From a bacterium (GTDB lineage: Bacteria; Cyanobacteriota; Vampirovibrionia; Gastranaerophilales; Gastranaerophilaceae), in NCBI GenBank assembly GCA_017541465.1, contig JAFXYZ010000011.1, positions 1-38,014 on the forward strand: 38,014 bases of DNA, given 5' to 3'. The notes under the pieces were generated by a model, which saw only the letters and a list, made by a program, of their open reading frames with translations, was not told where the DNA came from and made no database searches. The position numbers were made by a program, and so were the translations under genes. Shown here one piece after another: positions 18,070 through 26,095 of the stretch (positions are counted from its first letter, which is position 1; each line of letters opens with the position of its first letter).

Positions 18070-19356
18070 TTATATTACTGTTTGCTCATCAACCGCAAAT
18101 ATTTTTATAGATTTGTGAAAACAAACCTTTTGACATTTACCGCACCCGATACATTTTGTTTCGTCAATAAATGCCTTGGGAAGAGATGAATCGTCAGTCT
18201 TAATATAAGATATTGCACCCTTTGGGCAAACTTTTTCACACTTTCCGCAGTATCTGCAACTCTCATCTACTTTAGCTATTGCTATTCTTGTTTTTTGTTT
18301 TTCCTCTAAAGATATTTTTTTAATAGCACCCGAGGGGCAGACGAAAGAACAATTATTGCATTTATACTCACAACTCTGTTTCCCTTTTGTGTAATCGATA
18401 TGAACGGCAGGGAAGTTTTCATCAGCCTTAACCAAAATTCCGTGAGGGCACATATTTATGCACAAATTGCAGTTTAAACATTTATTCACCATATTATCAG
18501 CACTTATAGCCCCCGGTGGAAGAATGATATTTTTAAATTTACCGATAGTATTTTTAACCAAGTTAAGCCCGAGGGTATAGCCTGCGCCCAAAACCGCAAG
18601 TGCGCCCAGGCCCCAAACAAGCCTTCTTCTGTTAAAACTGAATTTTTGAGGTTTCACCCCAAAGTTTAGCGCGCCATTCGGACACCCTGACAAACATTTT
18701 AAACATTTAATGCAGGTTTCATTGTCAATTGTTTTATCCTCAAGGTTTATACAACCTGAAGGACAAACAGAAGAACACTTACCGCACGAAACACATTTCT
18801 CCGGTTCAATATAAATTTTATTAACCGATAATTTTGAAATCAGCCCGAGAATTGCCCCGACAGGGCAGAGGTTTATACAGAAAAATCTGTTTTTAAAAAG
18901 GGTAAAAACTATAACGACAACCGTAAAAATTATTCCATAGAGGGATAATGTTGCCAAAGAGCCGAAAACAGAATAGGGTTCAAAATATCTTACTATAAGA
19001 GAAGAACCACCTATAAGAGAACCAAAGACAAGCGCAGCTATAAGATACTTAAACCCGAAGTTTCCTGCCTGTTTATTAATTTTCTTCCCTCTTAAAAAGG
19101 AAACAATTTCCTGCAAAATTCCAAACGGGCAAAGAAGGGAACAATAAAATCTTCCGAAGATAAGAGTTAAAAGAAGAAGCCCTATAACAGCACATAAGGA
19201 AAAAACAGAAAAATCAACAATTACTCTCTGAAGCAAAGGGAAAAATTGAACATCAAAGATTTTGAGGGGATAAAAAAGCCCCAAAAAAGCCAAAACAGAG
19301 AGTACAAAAACAAAAATTGCAAAGGAAAGTCTTATTTTATAAACATGTTTTTTCAT
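18070..19356 (-). CDS. NapH-NapG-like membrane polyferredoxin fusion with internal twin-arginine segment
   Basis: A 428-residue membrane iron-sulfur protein. Residues 1-160 have four membrane helices with two CX3CP motifs (Cys72/76 in YCSLLCPFG, Cys160/164 in CINLCPVG), followed by two [4Fe-4S] motifs (Cys188-198 and Cys215-225): this is the NapH layout. Then NRRRLVWGLGALAVLGAGY (242-260) forms a twin-arginine motif plus a fifth membrane helix, and four more cluster motifs follow (Cys293-303, Cys329-340, Cys367-377, Cys402-412): this is the layout of Tat-exported NapG. Together they would carry electrons from quinol or cytoplasmic donors to a periplasmic chain. tatA and tatC follow at once. 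No nitrate reductase gene is in the window, so the acceptor is unknown. The fusion reading is inference from the motif order. Confidence 0.88.
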   Translation of the reverse strand: MKKHVYKIRLSFAIFVFVLSVLAFLGLFYPLKIFDVQFFPLLQRVIVDFSVFSLCAVIGLLLLTLIFGRFYCSLLCPFGILQEIVSFLRGKKINKQAGNFGFKYLIAALVFGSLIGGSSLIVRYFEPYSVFGSLATLSLYGIIFTVVVIVFTLFKNRFFCINLCPVGAILGLISKLSVNKIYIEPEKCVSCGKCSSVCPSGCINLEDKTIDNETCIKCLKCLSGCPNGALNFGVKPQKFSFNRRRLVWGLGALAVLGAGYTLGLNLVKNTIGKFKNIILPPGAISADNMVNKCLNCNLCINMCPHGILVKADENFPAVHIDYTKGKQSCEYKCNNCSFVCPSGAIKKISLEEKQKTRIAIAKVDESCRYCGKCEKVCPKGAISYIKTDDSSLPKAFIDETKCIGCGKCQKVCFHKSIKIFAVDEQTVI

Positions 19357-19413
19357 TTAGACAAATAATCCCTAAAGCTACAAAGAGATTATACCATAAA
19401 ACAAATGAACCTG

Positions 19414-20019
19414 TTAAATCAGCTCGATTTCTTTTGCAAGATTCTCTGAGTCCTCAGTCATTCTGACAGGAATTTTTTTTAAGCCCATATCTCTCAGAAC
19501 AGCAAATCTGTGTCTGCCGTCTTCAATCTTTGTTATGACGTCACCAAATTCATCTCTTGTTAAAGAGACTTTCGGGGGCTCAATAGTGTTTTTGGTATGA
19601 AGGAACTCTTTAAAATTAGCATATTTTTCCATAGAACCGCCTATTCCTTTATAGGCGACATAGTTTTTACCAAGTTTTAAAAGGTTATCAAGTTTTTCAA
19701 CATCAACCTCCACCTGCCTGAAACCGAGAGTTGAATCGAGTTCGTCCATTTTTATTCTTGAATAAATTTCCTGTTTATCGAGCCTTTGGGCAGGGTTAAA
19801 ATAATAATACGGAATATCGAGTTTATTTAAGAGTTTTTCCATTTTCCCGTCATAAGAATCAGGAACCCAGATAGTAGTTTCATTAACATCATTTTTATGA
19901 TTAATAGTCTTAAACTTCATATGATACTGAAAGCTCTTTTTTGAAATTTTTTCTCTGTTTTTTTCTGTCAAAACTGGAGTCGATATACAAAATGTTCCTT
20001 TAAAACTTACAGGATGCAT
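19414..20019 (-). CDS. Protein with C-terminal ParB-like domain, function unknown
   Basis: A 201-residue soluble protein. The C-terminal part contains DGRHRFAVLRDMGLKKIPVR, which resembles the core GxHRxxAxxxxGxxxIPV motif of ParB N-terminal/sulfiredoxin-like domains that bind nucleotides. The rest (residues 1-150) is unrecognised; it begins HPVSFKGTFCIST. The position of the ParB-like motif at the C-terminus, without a helix-turn-helix after it, argues against a chromosome-partition ParB. It lies 57 bp upstream of the polyferredoxin gene on the same strand and could be in the same transcript. Confidence is good for the gene and moderate for the domain. Confidence 0.65.
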   Translation of the reverse strand: MHPVSFKGTFCISTPVLTEKNREKISKKSFQYHMKFKTINHKNDVNETTIWVPDSYDGKMEKLLNKLDIPYYYFNPAQRLDKQEIYSRIKMDELDSTLGFRQVEVDVEKLDNLLKLGKNYVAYKGIGGSMEKYANFKEFLHTKNTIEPPKVSLTRDEFGDVITKIEDGRHRFAVLRDMGLKKIPVRMTEDSENLAKEIELI

Positions 20020-20080
20020 AATTTAACCTTTATAAAAATGACAGAAAAGTTAAAACACGAAAAATAAAAAATTTGCGCGA

Positions 20081-22408
20081 TTAACAGTCAAAAATTAAGG
20101 TCAAAATATTTTTATCGTCAATTCTCTCATAGATAACTTCTCTTGCCATCTGCTTAACCATATAGATACCAAGTCCTCCTAAAGGTCTGTCTTCAGGCGG
20201 AAGAGTAATATCGGGATCAGGTTTTTCAAGAGGGTTATAAGGAAGCCCCGAATCAATGAATTTCAGAGTTATCGTATTATATTCATTTTTAATATAAACC
20301 TCAATTTCGCCCTGCTCAAAAGGATAAGCATAGAAGGTAACATTTGCAAAAATTTCCTCAGAGCACATATCAAGAGTGTTTTTGAGCTCTTCATTCAACC
20401 CCCACTCTTCACAAGCACCATGGAGCCAGGTGTAGCAGGGTTTATAGTTTTCAATTACAGCCTTATCTTTATAAGTCATTTCCTTCATTTGAGCCTGCCC
20501 GTTATATTTAAAAATCAGCATTGTAATATCATCACTCTGGGGATAATCAAGGGTAAATTCTTTGATATTTTTCTTAACCTCTTCGGATATTTTATTCAAA
20601 GCAATTGTTTTTATTGAATTCAGACACTCCTGAAGCCTGTTTTCCCCGTACATTTCATCAGAAGCATTTGTTGCCTCCGTGATACCGTCAGTGTAGATAA
20701 AAAGAGAATCTCCCGGGTTCATTTCGGTTTCATAAATGTTAAAATCGACATTTTCAAAAACACCGAGCACCATATTAGAGTCAAGATTCATATATTCATA
20801 GCTGCCGCCTTTTCTCTTTATCAAAGGCTGATTATGACCGCAGTTCATTAAAGAGAGTCTGCCTGTATTAAGATTGATAATGCCGGCGAGCATTGTAACA
20901 AACAAACCTTCTTTGTTATTTTGGCAGATTTTATTATTTATTGTATAAATAAGTTCACTCGGGGGGAAACCAAACTGAGAGAGGTTTTCAATGAGAGTTT
21001 TTGATGTCATCATAAACAGCGCTGCAGGAATACCCTTCCCCGATACATCAGCAACGAGGAACATAAAGTTTTGGTCATCCTTAAAATAGAAGTCATAAAA
21101 ATCGCCGCCGACCTCTTTTGCTGCATCCATTGAAGCAAAAATATCAAACTCTTTTCTGTCCGGGAAAGGAGGAAAAACACTCGGCAGGCTCGATGCCTGA
21201 ATTGATTTTGCGATATTGAGTTCGTTATTGATTTTTTCTCTGTCCATGGTTATTTTCTTAATGTTCGTAGTCATTTTATCAAAAGCCGAGGCAAGCTGAG
21301 CGAACTCTTCGGGCTTATTCAGCTGAATTTTTATATCTTCACCCCTGCTTACTTTCCTTGCTATATTCATCAAAATATAAATAGGTTTTATAATATACCT
21401 GTCAAGCCCGAAATAGAGAACTGTCGGAATAAGAATTGCAAGAAATGCAAGTATTAAAAGCATCATAAACACAAATTTGTTTATATCCGTAAACATCTCG
21501 GACTTTGGAATACAGATAATCAGAAGCATACCGTTTTTGATGTCTTTCACTATCGGAACATATTTTTTCCCGTGATAAGTCATATAAGTAACATAGCGAA
21601 GATTATCACGATACCATGGGAGTGCAGATAAGGGCTTGCCTGTTAAAGCGAGGTTATCGACATAGGGAGTATTAGAAACGATAATATAATCATCTGCTTT
21701 GCTTGCAAAAAGTGCAAAACTTCCTTTAATAGTGTCTCTTGCCTCAAAAAAGGAAAAACCTCTTTCGATTGGAGCCATTCTCATAATTTCCGCAAATAAA
21801 TCCTTTAAATCCCAGTCAATAGTGGAAATTCCGACAAGTTTACCATCGGCAAATATCCCAGTTCCTACGGTAATCATCATTGTTTCACTGCCGATTTCCT
21901 CATAATACGGCAAAGACCAGGCGGTATCGTGTTCCTTTTTAATTTTTGATTTTATTTCCTTATACCAGCTTCTGTTATGATAATCATATTCTTCACTCGC
22001 AAAACTTTCGTCAAATACAAGCTGATTATTGCGGTTTCTGAAAATATATAAACACGTTCTTTTTTGGGATTTATCAAAGGTATAAGGTTCATACCAGATT
22101 CCTCCGCCCAGGGAATTATCATAATTTTCAAAGATATTCTTTATAGATTTTTTAGTAAGAGCGATGTCCTTATCTGTCTTATAAGCAAGTTTTCCGATTA
22201 AAGCCAAATCCTCCGAATTATCCTCAAGCCTGACTACTTTTTCATTTAACCTGTTTACAAAAGTATCAACGGCAAAGATATAGTTCTGAAGCATAAGCTG
22301 TTTTGTTTTCATACGGAAAACCCCGCCGTAGCAGGCGAAGGCAATCAACAAAAACGCAAGCATAAAGATTGCTATTGCGAGTATCTTAGATTTGACTGTT
22401 TTTAACAT
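20081..22408 (-). CDS. Sensor SpoIIE-type phosphatase fused to a HATPase (RsbW-like) domain
   Basis: A 775-residue membrane protein: TM1 (about 8-28), an extracytoplasmic dCache-like sensor (about 30-300), TM2 (about 308-330), HAMP (about 330-385), a SpoIIE PP2C domain (about 400-620; AAKEVGGDFYDF, VADVSGKGIPAALF, NCGHNQP, IYTDGITEA, SDDITML) and a C-terminal GHKL ATPase domain (about 640-775; N box CSEEIFANVTFYAYP, FIDSGLPYNPL, GGLGIYMVK). The first activity removes phosphate from an antagonist, and the second resembles anti-sigma kinases that add it. The STAS antagonist gene ends 1 bp upstream, so the full partner-switch set lies in two genes. No sigma factor is adjacent, so the output target is unknown. 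Confidence 0.93.
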   Translation of the reverse strand: MLKTVKSKILAIAIFMLAFLLIAFACYGGVFRMKTKQLMLQNYIFAVDTFVNRLNEKVVRLEDNSEDLALIGKLAYKTDKDIALTKKSIKNIFENYDNSLGGGIWYEPYTFDKSQKRTCLYIFRNRNNQLVFDESFASEEYDYHNRSWYKEIKSKIKKEHDTAWSLPYYEEIGSETMMITVGTGIFADGKLVGISTIDWDLKDLFAEIMRMAPIERGFSFFEARDTIKGSFALFASKADDYIIVSNTPYVDNLALTGKPLSALPWYRDNLRYVTYMTYHGKKYVPIVKDIKNGMLLIICIPKSEMFTDINKFVFMMLLILAFLAILIPTVLYFGLDRYIIKPIYILMNIARKVSRGEDIKIQLNKPEEFAQLASAFDKMTTNIKKITMDREKINNELNIAKSIQASSLPSVFPPFPDRKEFDIFASMDAAKEVGGDFYDFYFKDDQNFMFLVADVSGKGIPAALFMMTSKTLIENLSQFGFPPSELIYTINNKICQNNKEGLFVTMLAGIINLNTGRLSLMNCGHNQPLIKRKGGSYEYMNLDSNMVLGVFENVDFNIYETEMNPGDSLFIYTDGITEATNASDEMYGENRLQECLNSIKTIALNKISEEVKKNIKEFTLDYPQSDDITMLIFKYNGQAQMKEMTYKDKAVIENYKPCYTWLHGACEEWGLNEELKNTLDMCSEEIFANVTFYAYPFEQGEIEVYIKNEYNTITLKFIDSGLPYNPLEKPDPDITLPPEDRPLGGLGIYMVKQMAREVIYERIDDKNILTLIFDC

Positions 22409-22409
22409 T

Positions 22410-22721
22410 CTAAAATTCTAAAAATTTATCAAAACCAACCATTTTAAATGAATTTTTAATTTGTTCGGGAACATTTTCAACGGTCAGTTTACCGTTTTGC
22501 TCCTGCATGTGTTTATAGAGTTCAAGCACAACCTTTAATCCGAAGCTCGAAATAAAGGTAACCTCGCCGAAATCAAGCACAAGCTCAGTAATCTGTTCAT
22601 CAGCATCATAGAGAGCATCCTTAACTGCAGTACCATACTGAACGGCAGAGTCAAGATCCATTCTTCCTGAAGCCTTAACGTAGAGAGTAAATTCACCTCT
22701 GGGTTTAATTGAATATTCCAT
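22410..22721 (-). CDS. STAS-domain anti-sigma factor antagonist (RsbV/SpoIIAA-like)
   Basis: A 103-residue single STAS domain. The phosphoacceptor loop is VTFISSFGLKVVLELYK; by alignment with the DS[ST]G loop of RsbV/SpoIIAA, Ser59 is the likely phosphorylated residue, although the usual preceding Asp is Ser here. Its state would be set by the kinase and phosphatase domains of the protein encoded 1 bp downstream. A perfect AGGAGG lies 5-6 nt before the ATG. It is the first gene of the operon, with a promoter at 22744-22772. Confidence 0.9.
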   Translation of the reverse strand: MEYSIKPRGEFTLYVKASGRMDLDSAVQYGTAVKDALYDADEQITELVLDFGEVTFISSFGLKVVLELYKHMQEQNGKLTVENVPEQIKNSFKMVGFDKFLEF

Positions 22722-22743
22722 ATTTCCTCCTGTATTCAGTTGA

Positions 22744-22772
22744 AGTATAGCATAATATTTGAATTAAGTCTA
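22744..22772 (-). promoter_or_regulatory. Promoter of the STAS/phosphatase operon (extended -10)
   Basis: On the minus strand TAGACT (22772-22767), a 17-nt spacer and TATACT (22749-22744); the -10 is preceded by TGC, giving an extended -10 (TGnTATACT). It lies 22 bp before the STAS start codon. Confidence 0.55.
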
Positions 22773-22793
22773 TTTTTAAACTGATTTTTGATA

Positions 22794-22822
22794 TTGAAAA
22801 ATAAATTAAAGTCTGATAATAT
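22794..22822 (+). promoter_or_regulatory. Promoter of mscL
   Basis: TTGAAA (22794-22799) and TAATAT (22817-22822) with a 17-nt spacer, 28 bp before the chosen mscL start. It also argues against an earlier mscL start at 22788, which would lie inside the promoter. Confidence 0.55.
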
Positions 22823-22850
22823 TATGGGCATAGAAAAGGAGAAAAACGGT

Positions 22851-23315
22851 ATGTTTAAAAAATTAGGCGGAGAACTCAGAGACTTTATTCTCAGAGGAAA
22901 CGTAATGGACATGGCAGTCGGTATCATTATCGGTGCATCTTTTGGTAAAATTGTCGATTCACTTGTTAAAGATATTATTATGCCACCTATCGGTTATATT
23001 TTAGGTAAGGTTGATTTTTCAAACCTCTATGTAACGATTTTCCCGCTGGGAGAAAAATATGATTCACTCTCTGAAGCGGCAAAAGCAGGTGCGGTAACTA
23101 TCAACTACGGTCTTTTTATTAACACGGTTATCAGCTTTTTGATTGTTGCAGTTGCTATTTTCGCAATCATTAAACTTGTAAACACTATTAAAGAAAAAGC
23201 CGTTAAAGACGAAAAAGCAGAGGAAGCAGCTACAGAAAAGAAATGTCCTTACTGCTGCACACCTATTCCTCTTGAAGCTAAAAAATGCCCTCACTGCACT
23301 TCAAATCTGGAATAA
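22851..23315 (+). CDS. mscL: Large-conductance mechanosensitive channel MscL with C-terminal zinc ribbon
   Basis: A 154-residue inner-membrane channel that opens under high membrane tension to protect against osmotic downshock. The start at 22851 is supported by AGGAG 9 nt upstream and by the family-typical N-terminus [22 protein letters not shown]1 (about 15-45) contains [20 protein letters not shown], and TM2 (about 75-100) contains [20 protein letters not shown]. After the cytoplasmic helix the protein ends in a short zinc-ribbon-like CX2C-X10-CX2C segment ([11 protein letters not shown] and [11 protein letters not shown]), an extension also seen in MscL from other phyla. It stands alone, divergent from the STAS operon, with its own promoter and a strong terminator. 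Confidence 0.95.
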   Translation: MFKKLGGELRDFILRGNVMDMAVGIIIGASFGKIVDSLVKDIIMPPIGYILGKVDFSNLYVTIFPLGEKYDSLSEAAKAGAVTINYGLFINTVISFLIVAVAIFAIIKLVNTIKEKAVKDEKAEEAATEKKCPYCCTPIPLEAKKCPHCTSNLE

Positions 23316-23332
23316 TCAGGTATTAAAAAACG

Positions 23333-23369
23333 AAAAAATCGAGCCCTTAACCAAGAGCTCGATTTTTTT
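23333..23369. terminator. Bidirectional intrinsic terminator between mscL and the interrupted gene
   Basis: A 12-bp perfect inverted repeat (AAAAAATCGAGC / GCTCGATTTTTT) with a 12-nt loop. The A-run and T-run on either side let it act for mscL on the plus strand and for the convergent minus-strand gene ending at 23390. Confidence 0.9.
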
Positions 23370-23389
23370 ATTTATTCTTGAATATATGA

Positions 23390-23815
23390 TTACTGATTAT
23401 CAGGTACCTGAGGCGGATTACTTTTGGGAAGCAAGTCCATTATTGATTTAATTATTGGTATAGCAAACGCAATTAATTCAAGCCATGGTTTAATGTTCTG
23501 TGGTGTCAGATTTTTCGCAATATTCGCAACTGATTTTTCAGAAATTTCCTTTTTACAATATGAATCACCATCTTGATTTTTATATTCTGGCTCCATTACC
23601 TTTAAAGAATCAAAAAATGCCTCTTTCGGTGTTTTTCCCTACTCCACCTGAGATAAAAACTCTGCCTGAACACTAAGCACAGCCTCTTTATTTTTCTGAC
23701 TTTTGCTCTTCTCACGAACCGTATCAGAAGACAGTTCTTGTCTATAATTAGTCTTTTGAACAGTAGCTTGTTCAAAAGTATTAGACGAATTAGGACCTAC
23801 TGAAGAAATATTCAT
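23390..23815 (-). pseudogene. Small protein gene interrupted by an in-frame TAG, function unknown
   Basis: From ATG 23815 one frame runs through 141 codons to TAA at 23390, broken only by TAG at codon 59 (23641-23639), inside the context SQVE-stop-GKTPKEAFF. The frame is kept on both sides, so a single base change (for example CAG to TAG) explains it. The N-terminus (MNISSVGPNSSNTFEQ) is polar with no signal peptide; the C-terminus has one hydrophobic stretch (PWLELIAFAIPIIKSIMDLL, about 115-134) and then a Pro-rich end. TAG is a normal stop elsewhere here (3243, 4557), so readthrough is not expected. A shorter product from ATG 23596 is possible but lacks a clear ribosome site. I recognise no family. 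Confidence 0.6.
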
Positions 23816-23953
23816 AATTCACAACACCTTTCTGTATTTATAATCTTAAAAAAAAAATTAAAGGTGATAATTTACCTTAAATGAAAGACTATAAAATATA
23901 TGTTACAATAATTAATAATCAAAAAATTATGAAAAATCCTGTCTGAAAAGATT

Positions 23954-25639
23954 TTATCTTTTACCTGACTGTTTTACAGGAATTTTTACGATAAACTCGC
24001 TTCCCTCGTTTTCTTTTGAGGTAAAAGTAATTGTACCCCTGTGAAGTTTTATAATTCTATCACAGATAGCAAGCCCTAAACCCGTTCCCATACCAATACC
24101 TTTTGTGGTAAAGCCTGCATCAAAAATACGTTTTTTAATGTTTTGACTTATTCCTTTTCCGTTATCCTTAATCGAAACGCAGACGAAGTCACCCTCTTGT
24201 TTTGTTGTAATAATAATCTTTTTATCCTGTCTTTCAAAATTGATAAAACTGTGGCAGGCATTGATTAAAATATTCATAAAAACCTGATTGAGCATATTTG
24301 TATATGCTTCCACCTCGGGAAGAGGGGAATAATTTCTGATAACTTCAATTTTATTCTTTGTTTCGTGGGTAATAACTTTTAAAGTGTTATCAAGTTCAAG
24401 ATTAATATCCGATTTCTGAAAATCAGCTTCATCTAGATGAACAAAGCGCTTCAGAGAAGTAACTATATTTGAAATTCTTGATACCGCGTCTCTATCGATG
24501 GAATTAAGCTCACTAATCAAGGACAGCTGAGGATTATCGGTTTTTAAGAGCTTTGAAATAATCTCGCTGTTTGAATTAATTGAGGCAAGCGGAGTATTAA
24601 TTTCGTGGGCAACACCCGCAACAAGCTGACCGACAGAAGCGAGTTTTTCAGAGTTAATGAGCTGGAGCTGAGTGTCCTTTAACTCCTTCAGTGTTTTCTC
24701 GAGCTTCTTATTCTTTTTGTTTAATTCATCAATTAACTCGCTTTGCCTGATAGAACTCGACAACTGGGTTGCGATGGAATTAAAAATATCAATGTTATCT
24801 TCGAGCGAAATTTTGTGGGCGGTAAAAGAAATTATACTTCCGAGCTGCTTAGTCGTATAAAAAACAGGAATAATTAATCTCTTTGTTCCCGGAGGAAGTG
24901 TCTTTTGAGAATCGGGGGTTTCTTTTCTGCACGAAAGCAAAGAAATTTTGTTGTGTTTAATATTAAAAATTGTTTCACTGTCAGCGGTTAAGACGGTATT
25001 CAAAATATCATCTCCTGAAAGTGAGAGTGCATATTTAATTTTGAGCTTATCACCCGTCAATTTTGCGAAGTAGGTCTTTGTTGCACCGACACTGTTATGA
25101 ATTTCTGCGAGAGCAGAATTTATAATTTCCGAAATTTCCGTTGATTCTCTGATGACAGTTGAAATTCTGTTTAAAGAAGACAACTTTAAAACCTGCTCCT
25201 GAGCCGTTTGTTTGAGTTTAGCGAACTCAGTCAGTTTTCTGTTTAAAGAACTGTTTTTATTCTCAAGATTTTTAACCTCGGCAAGAGTGCGCTGAAAATT
25301 GATTGAAGAGGTCTCATCTTTAAAAATAACTACGAGGAATTTTTTATACCTTACGGAATAGAGGTTTATATACAAGTACTCGTCATTATTTTTGCGGTAA
25401 TTACAAAAGCAGAAGAAATTTTCTTTTGATGAAAGCACTAAATCCAAAGGGGTTTGCGCGATGTTATCAGAGTCAAGAACACATATATCTTCAAAGTTAA
25501 AATAGTTTTTTATTCTATCCAGGGAAGAAAAATTGCCGAATTTTCTTCTGCAGGTTTTATTCCTGTAGATAATCTCATCGGAAGAATTTAAAACCAAAGC
25601 AGCTTCATCGATTAAATCTAAAAATTCAAATTTGTTCAT
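23954..25639 (-). CDS. Soluble PAS/GAF sensor histidine kinase
   Basis: A 561-residue protein without membrane segments. Residues 1-115 look like a PAS domain (DLIDEAALVLNSSDEIIYRN start), 115-150 a coiled coil, 150-300 a GAF-like domain, 300-335 a second coiled coil, then the HisKA domain with phosphoacceptor His345 (VAGVAHEINTPLASI) and an HATPase domain (N box MNILINACHSF, G1 IKDNGKGI, G2 GMGTGLGLAIC). It resembles orphan kinases sensing a cytoplasmic ligand. There is no response regulator gene nearby, so its partner is unknown. It is the last gene of the rsgA operon, 6 bp after the PAP2 gene. Confidence 0.92.
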   Translation of the reverse strand: MNKFEFLDLIDEAALVLNSSDEIIYRNKTCRRKFGNFSSLDRIKNYFNFEDICVLDSDNIAQTPLDLVLSSKENFFCFCNYRKNNDEYLYINLYSVRYKKFLVVIFKDETSSINFQRTLAEVKNLENKNSSLNRKLTEFAKLKQTAQEQVLKLSSLNRISTVIRESTEISEIINSALAEIHNSVGATKTYFAKLTGDKLKIKYALSLSGDDILNTVLTADSETIFNIKHNKISLLSCRKETPDSQKTLPPGTKRLIIPVFYTTKQLGSIISFTAHKISLEDNIDIFNSIATQLSSSIRQSELIDELNKKNKKLEKTLKELKDTQLQLINSEKLASVGQLVAGVAHEINTPLASINSNSEIISKLLKTDNPQLSLISELNSIDRDAVSRISNIVTSLKRFVHLDEADFQKSDINLELDNTLKVITHETKNKIEVIRNYSPLPEVEAYTNMLNQVFMNILINACHSFINFERQDKKIIITTKQEGDFVCVSIKDNGKGISQNIKKRIFDAGFTTKGIGMGTGLGLAICDRIIKLHRGTITFTSKENEGSEFIVKIPVKQSGKR

Positions 25640-25645
25640 AAATTC

Positions 25646-26095
25646 CTATTGAAATAAATAATAGTGATTTAAGAAGGCAAGCCCTACACCGAGAATTGCA
25701 CCGCCAAAAACTTCAAGAGGAGTGTGTCCCAAAAGCTCCTTTAATCTCTCGGGCGCTGCCTGTCCGTGGGTATAAATTTCCTCCATTATCTTATTTAAAC
25801 AGGAAGCAATTTTACCTGTTGAGCGTCTTAAACCTGCTGCATCGTACATAACAACGAGAGTAAATGTAAGCGCAATAGCGAATTCAATGGAATCAATACC
25901 CGTTATGATAGCAACCGCAGCAGAAACCGCAGTAACACCCGCCGTATGGGAACTCGGCATTCTGCCTGTTGTCGTCAAAACAGAAAAATCAATTTTTCTG
26001 TTCCAGAGTGAATACCCGATAAACTTCAGCACCTGCGCCAAAAACGCTGCTTCAATACCTGTTATGATAACCTCAAATCCGCTGTTTAATAACAT
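25646..26095 (-). CDS. Divergent PAP2 family membrane protein (DUF212)
   Basis: A 149-residue membrane protein with four or five hydrophobic segments and the family's remnant phosphatase motifs: TTGRMPSSHTAGVTAVSAAV (about 41-60) and YDAAGLRRSTGK (about 84-95). Members occur mainly in cyanobacteria, plants and some Firmicutes; relatives are suspected lipid or prenyl phosphatases, but no activity is established. The start overlaps the prenyl-synthase gene by one base, so a role on prenyl diphosphates or phosphates is an attractive guess. From memory, a neighbouring GGPP synthase is also common in cyanobacteria. Confidence 0.9.
   Translation of the reverse strand: MLLNSGFEVIITGIEAAFLAQVLKFIGYSLWNRKIDFSVLTTTGRMPSSHTAGVTAVSAAVAIITGIDSIEFAIALTFTLVVMYDAAGLRRSTGKIASCLNKIMEEIYTHGQAAPERLKELLGHTPLEVFGGAILGVGLAFLNHYYLFQ

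Noticed and set aside
22788-22850. Upstream start for mscL
   Set aside because: It lies inside the promoter, and the family N-terminus and AGGAG fit the ATG at 22851.
23639-23641. TAG read as an amino acid (code reassignment)
   Set aside because: TAG ends several intact genes here (for example at 3243, 4557 and 28045), so a single nonsense change is simpler.
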